Shown one piece after another: positions 14,901 to 23,281 of a stretch of DNA of 24,516 nucleotides. Position 1 is the stretch's first letter, and each line of letters opens with the position of its first letter. The DNA is from an uncultured Spirochaetia bacterium (GTDB taxonomy: Bacteria; Spirochaetota; CALGPD01). The stretch is taken from NCBI GenBank assembly GCA_937960625.1, contig CALGPD010000283.1, positions 1 through 24,516 of the forward strand, read 5' to 3'. The notes under the pieces are model-generated. The model was not told the DNA's origin. It searched no databases and saw nothing but the letters and a program-made list of their open reading frames with translations. Made by a program: the position numbers and the translations under genes.

Positions 14901-15725
14901 ATGAGAAGTAAAAAAGAAAGAATACTTGAATTAGAAGAGTTTACTAAAAAGTGGGCGTTTTTAGCTAATCACGTTTCGTTTAGTGCGAATGGAACTAAAA
15001 TTATTGAAGATATAACTTTTAATATTGATTTTGGTGATACTTTTGTAATAATGGGGCCTTCAGGCTCGGGAAAAACGATATTATTAAAATTGTTGTTTGC
15101 ATTAATTTATCCGGATGACGGTGAATTATTTATTCAAGGCTATGATACAAAATACGCATCTGAAGATGATATTATGGAAATTCAAAAAGACATGGAGTTT
15201 ATTTTTCAATTCGGATCCTTAATTAATAATATGAATGTATATGAAAATATAGCCTTAATGAACCGCTATCATCATGTTAAAAATGATGAAGAACTTGAAC
15301 AGGAAATTGAAAGCAAACTCAAAGATTTTAATTTGTTAGAAAGGAAATTTGCAAGACCTTCAGACCTTACATTAAGTGAAAAAAAATCTGTGGCTTTTTG
15401 TAGAATGCTTATTAATGATTTTAAAACCATATTTTTGGATGAACCATTTGAGGCTATTGATGAAGCAACGCAAAGAAAAATATTAAGCAATATAAAAAAT
15501 TTTAAGAAAAAGAAAAAAACTTTGGTAATTACAACGAATGAATTAAAATTCGCAAATAGATACGCGGATAAAATCGGTTTACTTGATAACGGAAAAATGG
15601 TATTCTTTGGAACAGTTAATGACCTAACTAAAAGTCAGGATAAAAAAGTTATCCGGCTCGTTGACCGTTTATCTGATATAGCTGATGACCAAACAGAAAT
15701 CCCGGAGGAATTAAATGGCATTTAA
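14901..15725 (+). CDS. mlaF: MlaF-like ABC ATPase with degenerate signature and switch motifs
   Basis: A 274-aa ABC ATPase of the MCE/Mla family. Walker A GPSGSGKT (52-59), Q-loop Gln103 (EFIFQFGSL, as in MlaF), and Walker B TIFLDEP (176-182) are intact. The signature, usually LSGGM or LSGGQ, reads LSEKK at 159-163, losing both glycines, and the switch His is replaced by Asn213 (ITTNELKFA). The D-loop is AIDEA. ATP binding should be possible, but hydrolysis may be impaired or use a different geometry. It begins one base after the permease stop and overlaps the MCE gene by 11 bases. The C-terminal tail (about 250-274) is acidic. Confidence 0.9.
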   Translation: MRSKKERILELEEFTKKWAFLANHVSFSANGTKIIEDITFNIDFGDTFVIMGPSGSGKTILLKLLFALIYPDDGELFIQGYDTKYASEDDIMEIQKDMEFIFQFGSLINNMNVYENIALMNRYHHVKNDEELEQEIESKLKDFNLLERKFARPSDLTLSEKKSVAFCRMLINDFKTIFLDEPFEAIDEATQRKILSNIKNFKKKKKTLVITTNELKFANRYADKIGLLDNGKMVFFGTVNDLTKSQDKKVIRLVDRLSDIADDQTEIPEELNGI

Positions 15726-16677
15726 TAAAATGAAACATCTTGAAAAATTAGTTAGTGTTTTTGTTTTATTAGGAATAATTATCTTAATAACAACTACACT
15801 ATTAATTGGAAATTTAAATAAATGGTTTACTTCAAAAAACGAGTACTATACATACTTGCCTTCGGCTGCCGGGATCGATAAAGGCATCGTTGTAAAATTA
15901 AGAGGCGTAGGGTTTGAAATTGGAACTGTTGAAGATTTTTCTCTTACTAAAGATGAACGCATTTTAATCAAATTATCAATAACGAAAAAATATGCAAGCA
16001 AAATAAGAACAAATTCTGTTTTATACATAAAAAAACCTACTATCGGGATTTTAGGTAAAACATATTTTGAAGTTTCGCCCGGTTCAGCAGAATTGCCTGT
16101 TCTTCCTTCCGGCTCATTTATCCCTTCAAGTAAAACATTTGAAGGGCGTTTATTAATAGCGAGTAAATCAAAAACCGGAATTACGGATGTTGAAGAAGAA
16201 TCGGATTTAAACCTGCCTACTCCTATTAAGAATTTTTTAAATAGAATTAATTACATTCTTGACCCAAACCGGCCTTATCTGAAAAATACAGAAGAAATTT
16301 TATATAGAATTAAAGGTATTCTCACAACTGTTGACAAACAAGGTTTATTATCCGTAATAGGAACAAGGCGTTTTCAAGCCCACATTGAAAATATCACACG
16401 GAGCATTAATGATATAACAAACAGACAAATAAGGCAGATTATGGATAGAGTTGTAGGAATTATGACAACAGTTGAAGCAACGAGTAATACAGTTATCGGA
16501 GTTAGGTTACCGAGAATAATGAGAAGCCTTGAAAACGTACTTATAAGAACTGAAAGCGTACTAAGGAATCTGGAAAGAAGTCCGATTTTTGGGGGCGGCA
16601 GAGGAAAGACTTCAACAACAACACAAACAAGGTCGCGGTCAAATAGAGCCAGAAGGCGGGGAGTGTTACTTGAATAA
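15715..16677 (+). CDS. mlaD: MCE (MlaD-type) lipid-transport protein
   Basis: A 320-aa protein with one membrane anchor (about 12-31) and an MCE domain starting near 42: LPSAAGIDKGIVVKLRGVGFEIGTVEDF (48-75) is the diagnostic loop, followed by YIKKPTIGILGKTYFEVSPG (103-122). Residues 160-290 are mainly helical, probably forming the tunnel-like helical needle seen in longer MCE proteins. The last 24 residues are low-complexity Thr/Ser/Arg (TSTTTQTRSRSNRARRRG). GGAGG lies six bases before the ATG, inside the ATPase gene. Its end overlaps the lipoprotein gene by eight bases, so all four genes are linked. It should carry lipid across the periplasm with the MlaE/F complex. Confidence 0.92.
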   Translation: MAFNKMKHLEKLVSVFVLLGIIILITTTLLIGNLNKWFTSKNEYYTYLPSAAGIDKGIVVKLRGVGFEIGTVEDFSLTKDERILIKLSITKKYASKIRTNSVLYIKKPTIGILGKTYFEVSPGSAELPVLPSGSFIPSSKTFEGRLLIASKSKTGITDVEEESDLNLPTPIKNFLNRINYILDPNRPYLKNTEEILYRIKGILTTVDKQGLLSVIGTRRFQAHIENITRSINDITNRQIRQIMDRVVGIMTTVEATSNTVIGVRLPRIMRSLENVLIRTESVLRNLERSPIFGGGRGKTSTTTQTRSRSNRARRRGVLLE

Positions 16678-17683
16678 GAAAATTTGTCTATTGATAAAAT
16701 TATTTGTTTTATTTTTTATTATTTCATGTACTTCAGGAACAACTGTTGTAAAAACTACTGGAGAAATAAATATGCGAAGCCTTGAAGCTGATCCTGAATT
16801 TTCTTCGGTTTTAATTTCAATTAATAGGGAGTTAAGGCTTGCTTATGAATATTATCTAAAGGGAGATTTTAAAAAAGCTTTAAGAGTTTATAAAAAGGCT
16901 GCCCGAAGTTATATGAAGTATGATTACCGGCACAGGCTAGCCACGATATATTCCAATATTGGAACAATTTTCTTAAAAATAAATCAGCTTAAAACAGCAA
17001 AACAATATTTAAGAGAATCTACCCGGTTAAGTCATCAATTTATTAGAAGTAAAGAAGTCAGGATAAGAATCAGAGCGGTAAACCTTTATAAAATAGCAAA
17101 AATTTATTTGTTTCAAAATAAGTTAAAACAATGTAAAAAACTTAATAGCCATTCCTATAAATTAAACAGACAAATAACAAATTATCCGGGGTATGCTAAA
17201 AACTATAGAGTTGACGGAATGTATTACGTTGCAATGAAAAAATATAAAAAAGCTGTTGTTTCTTTTACAAATGCAGTTAAGTATAATTTAACTTTTAGTG
17301 ATTTTTATGATTTAATATTAAACCGGATAAGCTTAGGTGATATCTATTTACTGAAAAAAAAATATAAATCCGCTTTAAGCCAATATAAGCGGGCTTTATA
17401 TATTGCAAAAAAAAGGGAATACAGCGAAAAGATTAATCAGGTTTTATATAAATTCGCGGTGCTTTGGGATAAACGAAAAAGATATAAAAGAGCTTTAGGA
17501 TATTATAAACGCGCTTATGAAACAGCGCTTAACCTTGAAACCAATGATGATATCCGTAGGATAAGAGAAAAATTATCTTTTGATAGAATTAAACAGATTT
17601 ATATAATGTTAAAGAAGACTAAAGATTTAAAAATATATCAAGAAAAGATTAACTTTTTTTATTATACCCGTTTTAAGGAATAA
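16670..17683 (+). CDS. TPR-repeat lipoprotein
   Basis: A 337-aa lipoprotein. I choose the TTG at 16670-16672 as start: GGGGAG is six bases upstream, and the resulting N-terminus MNKKICLLIKLFVLFFIISC is a lipoprotein signal with lipobox Ile-Ile-Ser-Cys20. A longer frame from 16589 would bury that signal inside the MCE gene's reading region. Residues 55-330 carry several TPR-like helical pairs, such as AYEYYLKGDFKKALRVYKKA, IYSNIGTIFLKINQLKTAKQYL and ISLGDIYLLKKKYKSALSQYKRAL. It overlaps the MCE gene by eight bases. By position it may be a periplasmic partner of the Mla/MCE machine. Its stop touches the stop of the convergent gene. Confidence 0.85.
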   Translation: MNKKICLLIKLFVLFFIISCTSGTTVVKTTGEINMRSLEADPEFSSVLISINRELRLAYEYYLKGDFKKALRVYKKAARSYMKYDYRHRLATIYSNIGTIFLKINQLKTAKQYLRESTRLSHQFIRSKEVRIRIRAVNLYKIAKIYLFQNKLKQCKKLNSHSYKLNRQITNYPGYAKNYRVDGMYYVAMKKYKKAVVSFTNAVKYNLTFSDFYDLILNRISLGDIYLLKKKYKSALSQYKRALYIAKKREYSEKINQVLYKFAVLWDKRKRYKRALGYYKRAYETALNLETNDDIRRIREKLSFDRIKQIYIMLKKTKDLKIYQEKINFFYYTRFKE

Positions 17684-18880
17684 CTAAAATATTTTATAAG
17701 CAATTCCAACGCCAAATTGTAAACCGCTAAAAGCAAATTTAAAATCACCTATTGCCTCTTCCTCTCCTCCAGTATAATAATAACGGAGAAACGGGTTAAT
17801 AATAAAACTGCCAATTGAAATCATAAATCCGCATTCAAAAGCTAACCCCATTGTTAATTCAGGAAATTCTCCTGTATATTCTTTCTGCATTATTTTTTTA
17901 TATGCCACAAACCCGGCTTTTAAATATAGCCCTTTTAATATTTTTACGCTCATTACTTTTCCTAAATTAAATATTATATTTGGGTTTATAAAATAACCGT
18001 AATATTCTGCAAATGAACCGTCAGAAATTTCAGCCGAATTCCATGTTATCCCCGCTGTACATCCAATTCCAAGCCACGATAAAAAATACCAGTCAACAAA
18101 ACCTGCATAAGCTATGTTTGTTTTATATTCATCCTTGATAGGATAAGGATATGAGGTCGTCTTTTTTATACCAATTTTTGACATATTTATTGCAATCCAT
18201 GCGCCTGCAACAAGACGAATTTCATCTCTTTTTGGTTTAGGTTTTATTTTAACAGATTTTTTAATTTTTACGGTGTCTTCAAAAACTCCGCTTTCTCCAA
18301 TTTTTACTTTGCTTTTTTCGGTTTCGTTTTTTAGACGTTCAAACCGTTCAAGTGCGGATAATTTATTTCTGGAAAATCTCCGTTTTCTCGCTAGAGCTAT
18401 TATTTTTTTTCTGTTTTTTAGATATGCAATTATTCTAGTTTTTAAATACATGGCTGCTTTGTCAACCATATCAAACATTTTTGTTCCTGTTTGACCGATA
18501 ATCAACCTTTGTAATACGAGTTCCTTTCCTTTTATGTCATAAAGTAATACGGAAAATCTTATTTCATTACCTTTAACCACATTATAAGAGCCGCATATAA
18601 CGAGTTCAGCTCCGATACGTTTACCCTTTTTAATAACTTCATTTCTGTTGTAAATTTGAATGATTTTCAGCCCTTGTAAAGGTGTATTTTTAAATCCGCT
18701 TTTCCTTAAAACTACCCTTAGTGAACTCGGTAAAGATGTAGAAAGAAATCCATATTCTTTTGGTGCTTGCTCTTTTTGTAATTCAAAATACGCTGTTTTA
18801 ATATTTTTCTTTTGTGCATATATAGTCAGGTTGATTAAGAGAATCAATAGTGATATTGCTAATACTTTTATTTTCACCAT
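17684..18880 (-). CDS. Secreted/outer-membrane protein with TolB-N-like domain and beta-barrel-like C-terminus
   Basis: 398 aa from ATG 18878-18880, which has GGGAG eight bases upstream (a GTG at 18887-18889 would place the start on the ribosome binding site itself). Signal peptide with cleavage after IYA (about residue 22). Residues 30-150 resemble the N-terminal domain of TolB/FlgO-like periplasmic proteins (FLSTSLPSSLRVVLRKSGF, KKGKRIGAELVICGSYNVV, IRFSVLLYDIKGKEL). A Lys-rich linker (about 155-220) leads to about 180 residues of alternating strands ending in GVGIAYKIF, a terminal Phe typical of outer-membrane barrels. It is convergent with the TPR lipoprotein gene with no intervening base. 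The function is unknown; the linked architecture recalls spirochaete-type surface proteins. Confidence 0.7.
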   Translation of the reverse strand: MVKIKVLAISLLILLINLTIYAQKKNIKTAYFELQKEQAPKEYGFLSTSLPSSLRVVLRKSGFKNTPLQGLKIIQIYNRNEVIKKGKRIGAELVICGSYNVVKGNEIRFSVLLYDIKGKELVLQRLIIGQTGTKMFDMVDKAAMYLKTRIIAYLKNRKKIIALARKRRFSRNKLSALERFERLKNETEKSKVKIGESGVFEDTVKIKKSVKIKPKPKRDEIRLVAGAWIAINMSKIGIKKTTSYPYPIKDEYKTNIAYAGFVDWYFLSWLGIGCTAGITWNSAEISDGSFAEYYGYFINPNIIFNLGKVMSVKILKGLYLKAGFVAYKKIMQKEYTGEFPELTMGLAFECGFMISIGSFIINPFLRYYYTGGEEEAIGDFKFAFSGLQFGVGIAYKIF

Positions 18881-19051
18881 TTTCTTCACTCCCTATAATA
18901 TTATAATTCAAAACAACTGCGAGTTTCAATACACATATAATAAAATGTTGCTTTTTTGTTATTATTTTTAAGTATTTCTAAACACTTTATTTCCACCTTA
19001 TTTTATTAAATAAAAATTGAAATAAGCCTTAGATTTTAATTTATTATAATA

Positions 19052-19741
19052 ATGAAAATAAAAACCGTTATTTATCAGCAGGAATTATTAGGCAAAATTC
19101 CGCCACAAGACTTTAAAACGATTAAAAATTTAAACCCGGATCATGTTTGTTTGCCTGAATATTTTTTCCACCCTGATTTTATTGCTTACAAAGATTCAAT
19201 GAAGCTTATGAAAGAATATTCAGAAGAATTGAATTGTACTTTAATCGGGGGTTCAACAGTGCTAGAAGAAAACGGAAAATTCTACAACACATGTTATATT
19301 TTTCATAAAGGTAAGGAAAAAGGCAGTTACAAAAAAATAAATCTTTTTTTCCGTGAACAGGGGAAAATAACTCCTGGCAGCGAATTTTTTACTTACAAAT
19401 TTAACGCTATAAATATAGGATTAATGATTTGCGCGGATGCTTTAAGTGAAACCGCATGGAATAAAATGGCGGGCTTGAATCCTGACATTGTTTATATTCC
19501 TACTTTTTCTCCGTATAAAGAAGAAACCAAAGAGGAAAAGTTTAAACGCGATGAAGAGTTATACGTTGCCGGTGCCAAAAAATGCGGCTGTCCGGTAGTT
19601 AAAGTCTGTTGTATAGGACAATTTAAGGATACAAAACTTCAGGGCAGAAGTCTCGTTGCCGATCCTAATGGAATTTTATGGCGCGTTGAACCTGAAAACG
19701 AAAATGATAAAATTATTAAGAAAATTGAGATTGAAGTTTAA
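19052..19741 (+). CDS. Carbon-nitrogen hydrolase (nitrilase superfamily)
   Basis: A 229-aa member of the nitrilase superfamily with the full catalytic triad: Glu36 (LPEYFF), Lys95 (YKKINLF) and Cys127 (LMICADAL). The family strand INIGLMICAD and the late LVADPNGILWRVEPE (near 202-216) complete the picture. It is a little shorter than usual (about 260-280 aa), mainly at the C-terminus. It is cytoplasmic (no signal). There is no clear ribosome binding site before its ATG. It converges with the outer-membrane gene at 19742 without any spacer. Possible activities are amidase, N-carbamoyl hydrolase or deaminated-glutathione amidase; the exact substrate is not evident. Confidence 0.88.
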   Translation: MKIKTVIYQQELLGKIPPQDFKTIKNLNPDHVCLPEYFFHPDFIAYKDSMKLMKEYSEELNCTLIGGSTVLEENGKFYNTCYIFHKGKEKGSYKKINLFFREQGKITPGSEFFTYKFNAINIGLMICADALSETAWNKMAGLNPDIVYIPTFSPYKEETKEEKFKRDEELYVAGAKKCGCPVVKVCCIGQFKDTKLQGRSLVADPNGILWRVEPENENDKIIKKIEIEV

Positions 19742-20401
19742 TTACTTTACGTTAAAAAGCAAGCCTATGTTTAAATAAGCTGAAAATATTTTGCTGCCCG
19801 TTGTTCCGGTTCTCTGAAAATTGTTAATCTGGTTTTTAAGCTCTATTCCGGCAAGAAGTGTTATTCCTTTACCCAGATCAAAGGTGTAACCAACACCGTA
19901 ACATAACCCAAAATCAGGCACGGAAAAAAGATTTGTATTGGATTCTTTAGTGGTTGAATCCTCAAACTCACCTTTAACTATAAAGCCGATATATACGCCG
20001 AGGTATAAATATATTTTTTTAAAAGTAAATACAGGGGAAAAGTCCAAAAAAATATACTGTAAATCGTATTGTTTATAATATGAACTCGTTGTTGATTCTT
20101 CTTTTGTTCTTAAAAAGTGATTGCCAAGGTCAAATACAATTCCAATGTGTTTTGAAAAAAAGTACATGCCTCTAAATGAAAAGTGATAATTCAAACGAGC
20201 AACGTTTTCTCCGTTTACCATAACTCCTGATGTTAACTGGGAGATACCGATACCCGCATTCATTCCAAGGTCAAGCCTTTCTGCCGACGGAGCACTAATA
20301 TCAGTGTTTGCTGCAGGCGTTGTATTATCCTGCGCGAATATAAAAACGGGTATTAGTAATAAAGTTATTATTGTTAAAATTATTACGGTTTTCTTTTTCA
20401 T
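19742..20401 (-). CDS. Outer-membrane beta-barrel protein (OmpA/OprF-like barrel, 219 aa)
   Basis: Signal peptide of about 23 residues (MKKKTVIILTIITLLLIPVF to IFA), then a mature part of about 195 residues of alternating hydrophobic/polar strands with short turns: DLGMNAGIGISQLTSG, LNYHFSFRGMYFF, GIVFDLGNHFL, YLYLGVYIGFIVKGEF, FGLCYGVGYTFDLGKG, YLNIGLLFNVK. This is an eight-stranded barrel plan of small porin-like proteins. No enzymatic motif is visible. The gene stands alone on the minus strand and meets the nitrilase-superfamily gene stop to stop. It is probably a membrane-anchored structural or host/environment-interface protein, function unknown. Confidence 0.75.
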   Translation of the reverse strand: MKKKTVIILTIITLLLIPVFIFAQDNTTPAANTDISAPSAERLDLGMNAGIGISQLTSGVMVNGENVARLNYHFSFRGMYFFSKHIGIVFDLGNHFLRTKEESTTSSYYKQYDLQYIFLDFSPVFTFKKIYLYLGVYIGFIVKGEFEDSTTKESNTNLFSVPDFGLCYGVGYTFDLGKGITLLAGIELKNQINNFQRTGTTGSKIFSAYLNIGLLFNVK

Positions 20402-20465
20402 ATAAATACTCTGTTTTTAATATAATTTTATTAATATATATTATATACTCTAAAATTAAAATTGT

Positions 20466-20518
20466 AAAGTAAATCATATAAAATCATGAAATCACCGGGA
20501 AAGCATGATTATTACTTT
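20466..20518. repeat. Nested inverted repeat downstream of aroA
   Basis: Outer arms AAAGTAA (20466-20472) and TTACTTT (20512-20518) enclose inner arms AATCATG (20482-20488) and CATGATT (20504-20510). It lies in the spacer between aroA and the outer-membrane gene, so it could act as a transcription terminator for aroA (weak T-run) or be a small repeat. Evidence is limited to the symmetry. Confidence 0.35.
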
Positions 20519-20572
20519 AAGTTATAATCACCGCTTCTATTTTTCGGTTTTAAACTATTTATAAAGTGTGAA

Positions 20573-21841
20573 TTAACATGAATAGAGTTTATCAAACCTT
20601 TCCCAGAAATCAGGAAAGCTTTTGGAAACAACCTTAGGGTTTTTAATTCTTATGCCCGGAATTTTTAAGCCCGCGAGCGCGAAACTCATTGCCATTCTGT
20701 GGTCGTTATAAGTATCAATAATCGCGGGTTTATAACCTTTAACCGGAGTTATTTTTATCCAGTCATTTCCCGTTTCAACCCTTGCCCCTGTTTTTAAAAG
20801 TTCGGTTTCCATGGCTGAAATTCTATCCGTTTCTTTTATGCGCAGGTTTCCGATATTTTTTATCACGGTTTCGGATGACGCAAACAATGCAACTATACAC
20901 AGGGTCTGCGCAATATCCGGTGTGTTATTCAAATCGCACTCAATACCGTGTAATTCCCCGGTTGACTTTATAATAGTTCTGTTTTTCTTTACTGTAACAT
21001 CCGCGCCCATTTTTTTTAAAAGATAAGCAAACTCGATGTCTCCCTGATCACATTCATAACCCACGTTTTCAATCTCAATATTTCCGTAAGTTATTGCACA
21101 CGCAGCCATGAAATACGACGCACTGGACGCATCGCCCTGAACAACGAATTTTCTTGACTTATACTTTGTTTTACCCGGAATAATAAAACGGGAATAATTT
21201 TCATTTATAACTTTTGCTCCGAAATCCTGCATCACCTTTATCGTTGTATCGATATACGGTTTTGATACCAAATCTCCGATTACTTTAAGTTCAAGGCCTT
21301 TTTCAAGCAAAGGCGCTATCATTAACAACGAAGAAATATACTGGCTTGATTTATCACCGGGTATTGAAATCTTACCCCCGGATAATTTACTAGCTGTAAT
21401 TTTAATCGGGGGAAACCCGAGGTTTTCAGCATAAGTAATTTGCGCTCCGAAACTGTTTAACGCATTTACCAAATCACGGATAGGACGCTCTTTCATTCTC
21501 TGCTCACCGGTTAAAGTATAAGTCCCTTTACCCATGGTTAGCAACGAGGTTAAAAAACGCATTGTTGTGCCCGCATTTCCGATAAATATTTCATCATTAT
21601 ATTGGTCAAACTCTCCGGCTTTACCGTATACCTCAACCATGCCCGACTGCTCCGTTGTTTTTATTCCAACTTTGTTTAACGCGTTAATCAGATATTTAGT
21701 ATCATCGCTGTAAAGCGGTTTTAGAATTTTTGATTTCCCCTTTGCAAGAGAAGAAATTACAAATACTCTGTTCGTAATTGATTTACTTCCGGGAATAGAT
21801 ATTGAAGTGTTTATACGTTTTAATGGCGTTATTTCTTTCAT
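20573..21841 (-). CDS. aroA: 5-enolpyruvylshikimate-3-phosphate (EPSP) synthase
   Basis: A 422-aa AroA, the enzyme joining shikimate-3-phosphate and phosphoenolpyruvate in the sixth step of the shikimate pathway. Seen: GSKSITNR (18-25), GNAGTTMRF (88-96), TGEQRMKERPI (111-121), GDASSASYF, NTPDIAQTLC with the catalytic Asp, RIKETDRISAM, NDHRMAMSFA and SKSFPDFW. These cover the substrate- and PEP-binding residues, so the enzyme is complete. Its length is typical (about 420-430). It lies 18 bases downstream of adk on the same strand, suggesting one transcript of two housekeeping genes. The protein is cytoplasmic. Confidence 0.97.
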   Translation of the reverse strand: MKEITPLKRINTSISIPGSKSITNRVFVISSLAKGKSKILKPLYSDDTKYLINALNKVGIKTTEQSGMVEVYGKAGEFDQYNDEIFIGNAGTTMRFLTSLLTMGKGTYTLTGEQRMKERPIRDLVNALNSFGAQITYAENLGFPPIKITASKLSGGKISIPGDKSSQYISSLLMIAPLLEKGLELKVIGDLVSKPYIDTTIKVMQDFGAKVINENYSRFIIPGKTKYKSRKFVVQGDASSASYFMAACAITYGNIEIENVGYECDQGDIEFAYLLKKMGADVTVKKNRTIIKSTGELHGIECDLNNTPDIAQTLCIVALFASSETVIKNIGNLRIKETDRISAMETELLKTGARVETGNDWIKITPVKGYKPAIIDTYNDHRMAMSFALAGLKIPGIRIKNPKVVSKSFPDFWERFDKLYSC

Positions 21842-21859
21842 TATATTTAGAAACCAGAC

Positions 21860-22519
21860 TTACGAGCTATGCTTTTTGCCGTCTTTTTCAATACGTTCAT
21901 TTAGATTATCAACGATTTTTTTATTAACCTCAGTAATGCTGCCTACAGCCTCAATGGTAATTACTTTACCGTTATAATATTCAAGTATGGGTTTGGTTTC
22001 GTTTTCATATATTTCAAGGCGGTTTTTAATGGCTTCGGGCTTGTCATCATCTCTTTGATATAATTCCCCGCCGCAGGCATCGCAAACGCCTTCCTTTTTT
22101 GACGGTTTTGTTTTTACGTTGTATATCGCATTACAGTTTTTGCATTGCCTTCTGTTTGACAGCCTGTCAATTGACACCTGTCTTGGCACATCTAGGAGAA
22201 CAACGTAATCAATGTTCGCGAATTTATCAAGGCACTGAGCTTGTTCAAGGTTTCTTGGAAACCCGTCAAGAATAAACCCGTTGTTGCAGTCATCTTTTTC
22301 AATCCTGTCGTTCATAACTTCACATGTTAATTCACTGGGAACAAGGTCTCCTGAATCAACAATTGCTTTGATTTTTTTACCAAGTTCGGTTTGATTCTTA
22401 ATATGATACCGAAAAATATCACCAGTAGAAATGTGAGTGATATTATACGCGTTTTCAAGGTCTTTAGCCGCACTTCCTTTTCCGGCGCCTTGAGGACCAA
22501 CAAGAACGAGACTCAACAT
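21860..22519 (-). CDS. adk: Adenylate kinase (Cys4 zinc-LID type)
   Basis: 219 aa from ATG 22517-22519, which has AGGAGG about eight bases upstream; a longer frame to 22564 has no such site and adds an unrelated N-terminus. P-loop GPQGAGKGS (8-16), the AMP-binding STGDIFRYHI (31-40), LDGFPRN (84-90), and a long LID domain with CxxC...CxxC (Cys126/129/146/149), the zinc-binding form found in many Gram-positive and anaerobic diderm bacteria. The enzyme interconverts ATP + AMP and 2 ADP. It precedes aroA by 18 bases. Confidence 0.96.
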   Translation of the reverse strand: MLSLVLVGPQGAGKGSAAKDLENAYNITHISTGDIFRYHIKNQTELGKKIKAIVDSGDLVPSELTCEVMNDRIEKDDCNNGFILDGFPRNLEQAQCLDKFANIDYVVLLDVPRQVSIDRLSNRRQCKNCNAIYNVKTKPSKKEGVCDACGGELYQRDDDKPEAIKNRLEIYENETKPILEYYNGKVITIEAVGSITEVNKKIVDNLNERIEKDGKKHSS

Positions 22520-22720
22520 TACGTTTTTCCTCCTGAAAATTAACATAACTGAAATACCAATCAAATATAAGTTACAGATAAATAAAAATCAAATCATGCA
22601 ATATAAAAATGTAATTATTAAAAAAAACGATTTTTAACTCTCTAGTTTACCCATAAGTATTTTATGAACTTAATTAGTGTTTATTTTTTTATCATTAATG
22701 AATTCAAATTAAAATGTAAA

Positions 22721-22917
22721 TTATAAACTTCAAACAATGCACCTTGTATTTGATATACTTCTTCTTTAAATAAAAGCTCGCTGAATTTATTTTTATCCTT
22801 TCTTTCTTATTTTCGTGTATTTCGTGTGTTTGGTGGTTAACTTTAAAAAATTGGATATTTAACATTAAGATTTAAACCACGAAAAACACTAAACACACTA
22901 AAATTAAATAATAATCC
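22721..22917. repeat. 197-bp direct repeat, copy A, with dead 5' end of a GxxExxY gene
   Basis: Matches copy B (23217-23413) at an exact offset of 496 bases, without gaps and with four mismatches (22747, 22751, 22780, 22783). It includes about 21 codons of the start of a GxxExxY gene (22721-22785 on the minus strand); the mismatch at 22783 turns the TTG start into TTC, so this fragment is dead. The remaining noncoding part is identical and holds an imperfect palindrome (arms at 22814-22840 and 22872-22898). The rest of the gene-free stretch from 22520 up to 22720 is AT-rich without signals I can support. Confidence 0.9.
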
Positions 22918-23281
22918 TTTCTATTTCTATTTTTGGAAAATGTCCGAAATTTACTAAAAGACCAAGGCGAAGATGAGCAGCTTTTAAATAATTGAAAAGT
23001 TGAGCTTTATGCTCTGCTTTCAAAATTTTTACAGCTTTAATTTCTATAATAATTTTATCATAACATATAAAATCAGGTTTATACGTTTGAGATAATAATT
23101 CACCTTTATATTTTATTCTTAAATCTTTTTGTTCAATAAAAGGGATTTTGGACTTTTGGAATTCAATTTTTAAACATTCTTGATAAACTGATTCTAAAAA
23201 ACCACATCCCAATTCTTTATAAACTTCAAACAATGCACCTTGAATTAGATATACTTCTTCTTTAAATAAAAGCTCACTCAA
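22904..23281 (-). CDS. GxxExxY-family protein (PD-(D/E)XK-like)
   Basis: A 125-aa protein whose signature G-F-L-E-S-V-Y (GCGFLESVYQECL, 26-38) gives the family its name. The block PDFICYDKIIIEIKAV (68-83) has the Asp...Glu-x-Lys spacing of PD-(D/E)XK nucleases, and Pfam places relatives in that superfamily; activity has not been shown as far as I know. The start is TTG at 23279-23281, with AAAGGA ten bases upstream; an in-frame stop lies ten codons upstream and no ATG intervenes. The last codons and stop fall within repeat copy A. The gene is bracketed by the two 197-bp repeats, which suggests an earlier tandem duplication or a mobile cassette. Confidence 0.85.
   Translation of the reverse strand: MSELLFKEEVYLIQGALFEVYKELGCGFLESVYQECLKIEFQKSKIPFIEQKDLRIKYKGELLSQTYKPDFICYDKIIIEIKAVKILKAEHKAQLFNYLKAAHLRLGLLVNFGHFPKIEIERIII

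Noticed and set aside
16589..16669. N-terminal extension of the TPR lipoprotein
   Set aside because: It runs within the MCE gene in another frame and would hide the lipoprotein signal; the TTG at 16670 has a good ribosome binding site.
22520..22564. N-terminal extension of adenylate kinase
   Set aside because: The AGGAGG site is placed for the ATG at 22517-22519, which gives the normal family N-terminus.
22904..23281. Insertion sequence bounded by terminal repeats
   Set aside because: The flanking repeats are direct, contain part of the gene itself and there is no transposase motif; tandem duplication explains them better.
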